Source of the DNA: Pyrinomonadaceae bacterium
GTDB taxonomy: Bacteria > Acidobacteriota > Blastocatellia > Pyrinomonadales > Pyrinomonadaceae
Direction of reading: 5' to 3'
NCBI GenBank assembly: GCA_019694345.1
Contig: JAIBCA010000159.1
Location: forward strand, 1 to 61,372
Length of the DNA: 61,372 nt
Shown: one piece after another, positions 60,534-61,372 of the stretch
Numbering within the stretch: the first letter of the stretch is position 1
Layout of the letters: each line of letters opens with the position of its first letter
Notes under the pieces: model-generated
Seen by the model: the letters and a program-made list of their open reading frames with translations, nothing else
What the model was told of the DNA's origin: nothing
Database searches by the model: none
Program-made: the position numbers and the translations under genes

Positions 60534-61372
60534 TTAATCAGCGGGCAATATTCTTCCTCTACATTCCCCTAGTCCGATCCTTCGGAAGCCTTCGCGTTCG
60601 CAGTAGCCTTTCATGATTATTTCGTCGCCGTCTTCGAGGAAGCGGCGTTGTTCGCCGGACGGAAGATCTACGGGCTCGGTTCCGCGCCAAGTTAGTTCTA
60701 ATAAACATCCACGTTCGCTCTTTTCTTTGCCCGAAACCGTTCCCGAAGCTAGCAGGTCGCCGGTCTGTAGATTACAGCCGCCCGAGGCGTGATGTGTCAG
60801 CATTTGGCCGACCGTCCAGTAAAGGTCTTTCGTATTCGAACGCGAGAGCATGTGCGGCTCGATGTTTTCGGCTCGCATCTTTTCGGTCTGAATATAAACC
60901 TCAAGGTTGATATCGAGGCCGCCGAGCTTTTGATTTTGCTCGCCGTTAAGGTAATCGAGCGGCTGCGGATCGTCGGCGTCTCGTTCAAACGCAGGCGTTC
61001 GAAACGGTGCGAGAGCTTCCATCGTGACGACGTAAGGCGAGATCGTTGTCGCGAAATTCTTTGCGAGGAAAGGCCCGAGCGGCTGGTATTCCCACGCCTG
61101 TATGTCGCGTGCGGACCAGTCGTTCACGAGACACACGCCGAAGATGTGCTGCTCGGCGTCTTTGATATCTATCGGCGAGCCCATCTCGTTTCCCTTGCCG
61201 ACAAAGAACCCAAGCTCCATCTCGTAATCGAGGCTTTTCGAAGGAATAAACACCGGCGGTTTCTCAGCGTCGCTGCGGTTCTGCCCGTGCGGCCGCTTAA
61301 CGTCCGTCCCCGAAATCACGATCGACGACGCCCGCCCGTGATACCCGATCGGCACATATTTATAATTCGGCA
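60534..61372 (-). CDS. Fumarylacetoacetase, 5' part outside window
   Basis: Last enzyme of tyrosine breakdown, cleaving fumarylacetoacetate. About 279 codons are visible, the frame being open to the right edge: PNYKYVPIGYHGRASSIVIS, then ISGTDVKRPHGQNR, LDYEMELGFFVGKGNEMG, LVNDWSARDIQAWEYQPLGPFLAKNFATTISPYVV and the C-terminal GDEIIMKGYCEREGFRRIGLGECRG, all FAH hallmarks. The usual length is about 420-440, so roughly the N-terminal 150 residues lie outside. The long imperfect hairpin follows its stop. Confidence 0.92.
   Translation of the reverse strand, partial: PNYKYVPIGYHGRASSIVISGTDVKRPHGQNRSDAEKPPVFIPSKSLDYEMELGFFVGKGNEMGSPIDIKDAEQHIFGVCLVNDWSARDIQAWEYQPLGPFLAKNFATTISPYVVTMEALAPFRTPAFERDADDPQPLDYLNGEQNQKLGGLDINLEVYIQTEKMRAENIEPHMLSRSNTKDLYWTVGQMLTHHASGGCNLQTGDLLASGTVSGKEKSERGCLLELTWRGTEPVDLPSGEQRRFLEDGDEIIMKGYCEREGFRRIGLGECRGRILPAD

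Noticed and set aside
1..61372. CRISPR array, prophage, integron or tRNA genes
   Set aside because: Looked for regularly spaced repeats, phage structural genes, integrases and cloverleaf-type sequences; only the tmRNA and the RAYT element were found.

Overview
The window is 61 kb of dense chromosomal DNA from a Gram-negative bacterium. Two genes of lipid A synthesis (lpxK, lpxI) imply an LPS outer membrane. The secreted-protein style (TolB-like propeller plus CARDB repeats, a dockerin-like/cohesin-like tail, several large signal-peptide proteins without a recognisable family), the REP-associated transposase with its REP palindromes, and the moderately high GC point to Acidobacteriota, most likely a Blastocatellia/Pyrinomonadales type. 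That placement is inference from gene content, not a phylogeny.

Layout. 1-3.5 kb: heat-shock operon hrcA-grpE-dnaK on the minus strand (dnaK runs off the left edge). 3.5-6.6 kb: a SprT-like metalloprotease gene, then a REP/RAYT element wedged between a gene for a secreted protein and a detached second copy of that gene's last 27 codons. 6.6-12.2 kb: a 2,4-dienoyl-CoA reductase-like SDR, a large secreted unknown, trpG-trpD, lpxK, and a 42-residue membrane protein too short for routine ORF calling. 12.2-16.2 kb: AI-2E family permease with a lipoprotein, a possible M60 peptidase remnant, and a GT-C membrane glycosyltransferase. 16.3-24.6 kb: a plus-strand run of housekeeping and redox genes (alpha/beta hydrolase, YciA thioesterase, truA, 2Fe-2S ferredoxin, Fe/Mn superoxide dismutase, lipA, ferritin-like protein, GNAT, papain-like protein, lpxI, M28 peptidase). 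24.6-38.4 kb, minus strand: secreted proteins, rsmI, a 2867-residue multidomain protein and a subtilase beside it. 38.4-40.5 kb: DUF2085 membrane protein, glpX, and a divergent 2x[4Fe-4S]-type ferredoxin. 40.8-48.5 kb: a plus-strand polysaccharide cluster (wecB, deacetylase-GT2 fusion, FAD oxidoreductase, second deacetylase, GT-C enzyme), a two-CxxC mini-protein and def. 48.5-61.4 kb: trmB, rhomboid, fabG, a D-aminoacylase-like amidohydrolase, rph, murI, a membrane-anchored unknown, tmRNA (ssrA), purF, a YdeP/FdhF-type molybdoenzyme with its sulfurtransferase partner fdhD, and the 3' part of a fumarylacetoacetase gene at the right edge.

How genes work together. The wecB-to-GT-C block looks like one transcription unit making and modifying an N-acetylated surface polysaccharide. 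fdhD lies 32 bp upstream of the molybdoenzyme it would sulfurate. Ferredoxin, SOD, lipA and the ferritin-like gene form an iron-sulfur/oxidative-stress neighbourhood. I saw no CRISPR array, prophage or conjugative element and no tRNA; the only mobile DNA is the RAYT element. The most unusual points are the deacetylase domain with substituted catalytic motifs fused to a GT2, the transposon-separated paralogous gene tail, an RNA hairpin with seven wobble pairs after the fumarylacetoacetase gene, strong hairpins abutting the lpxI and trpG starts, and the giant CARDB protein with a cysteine-rich helical island.
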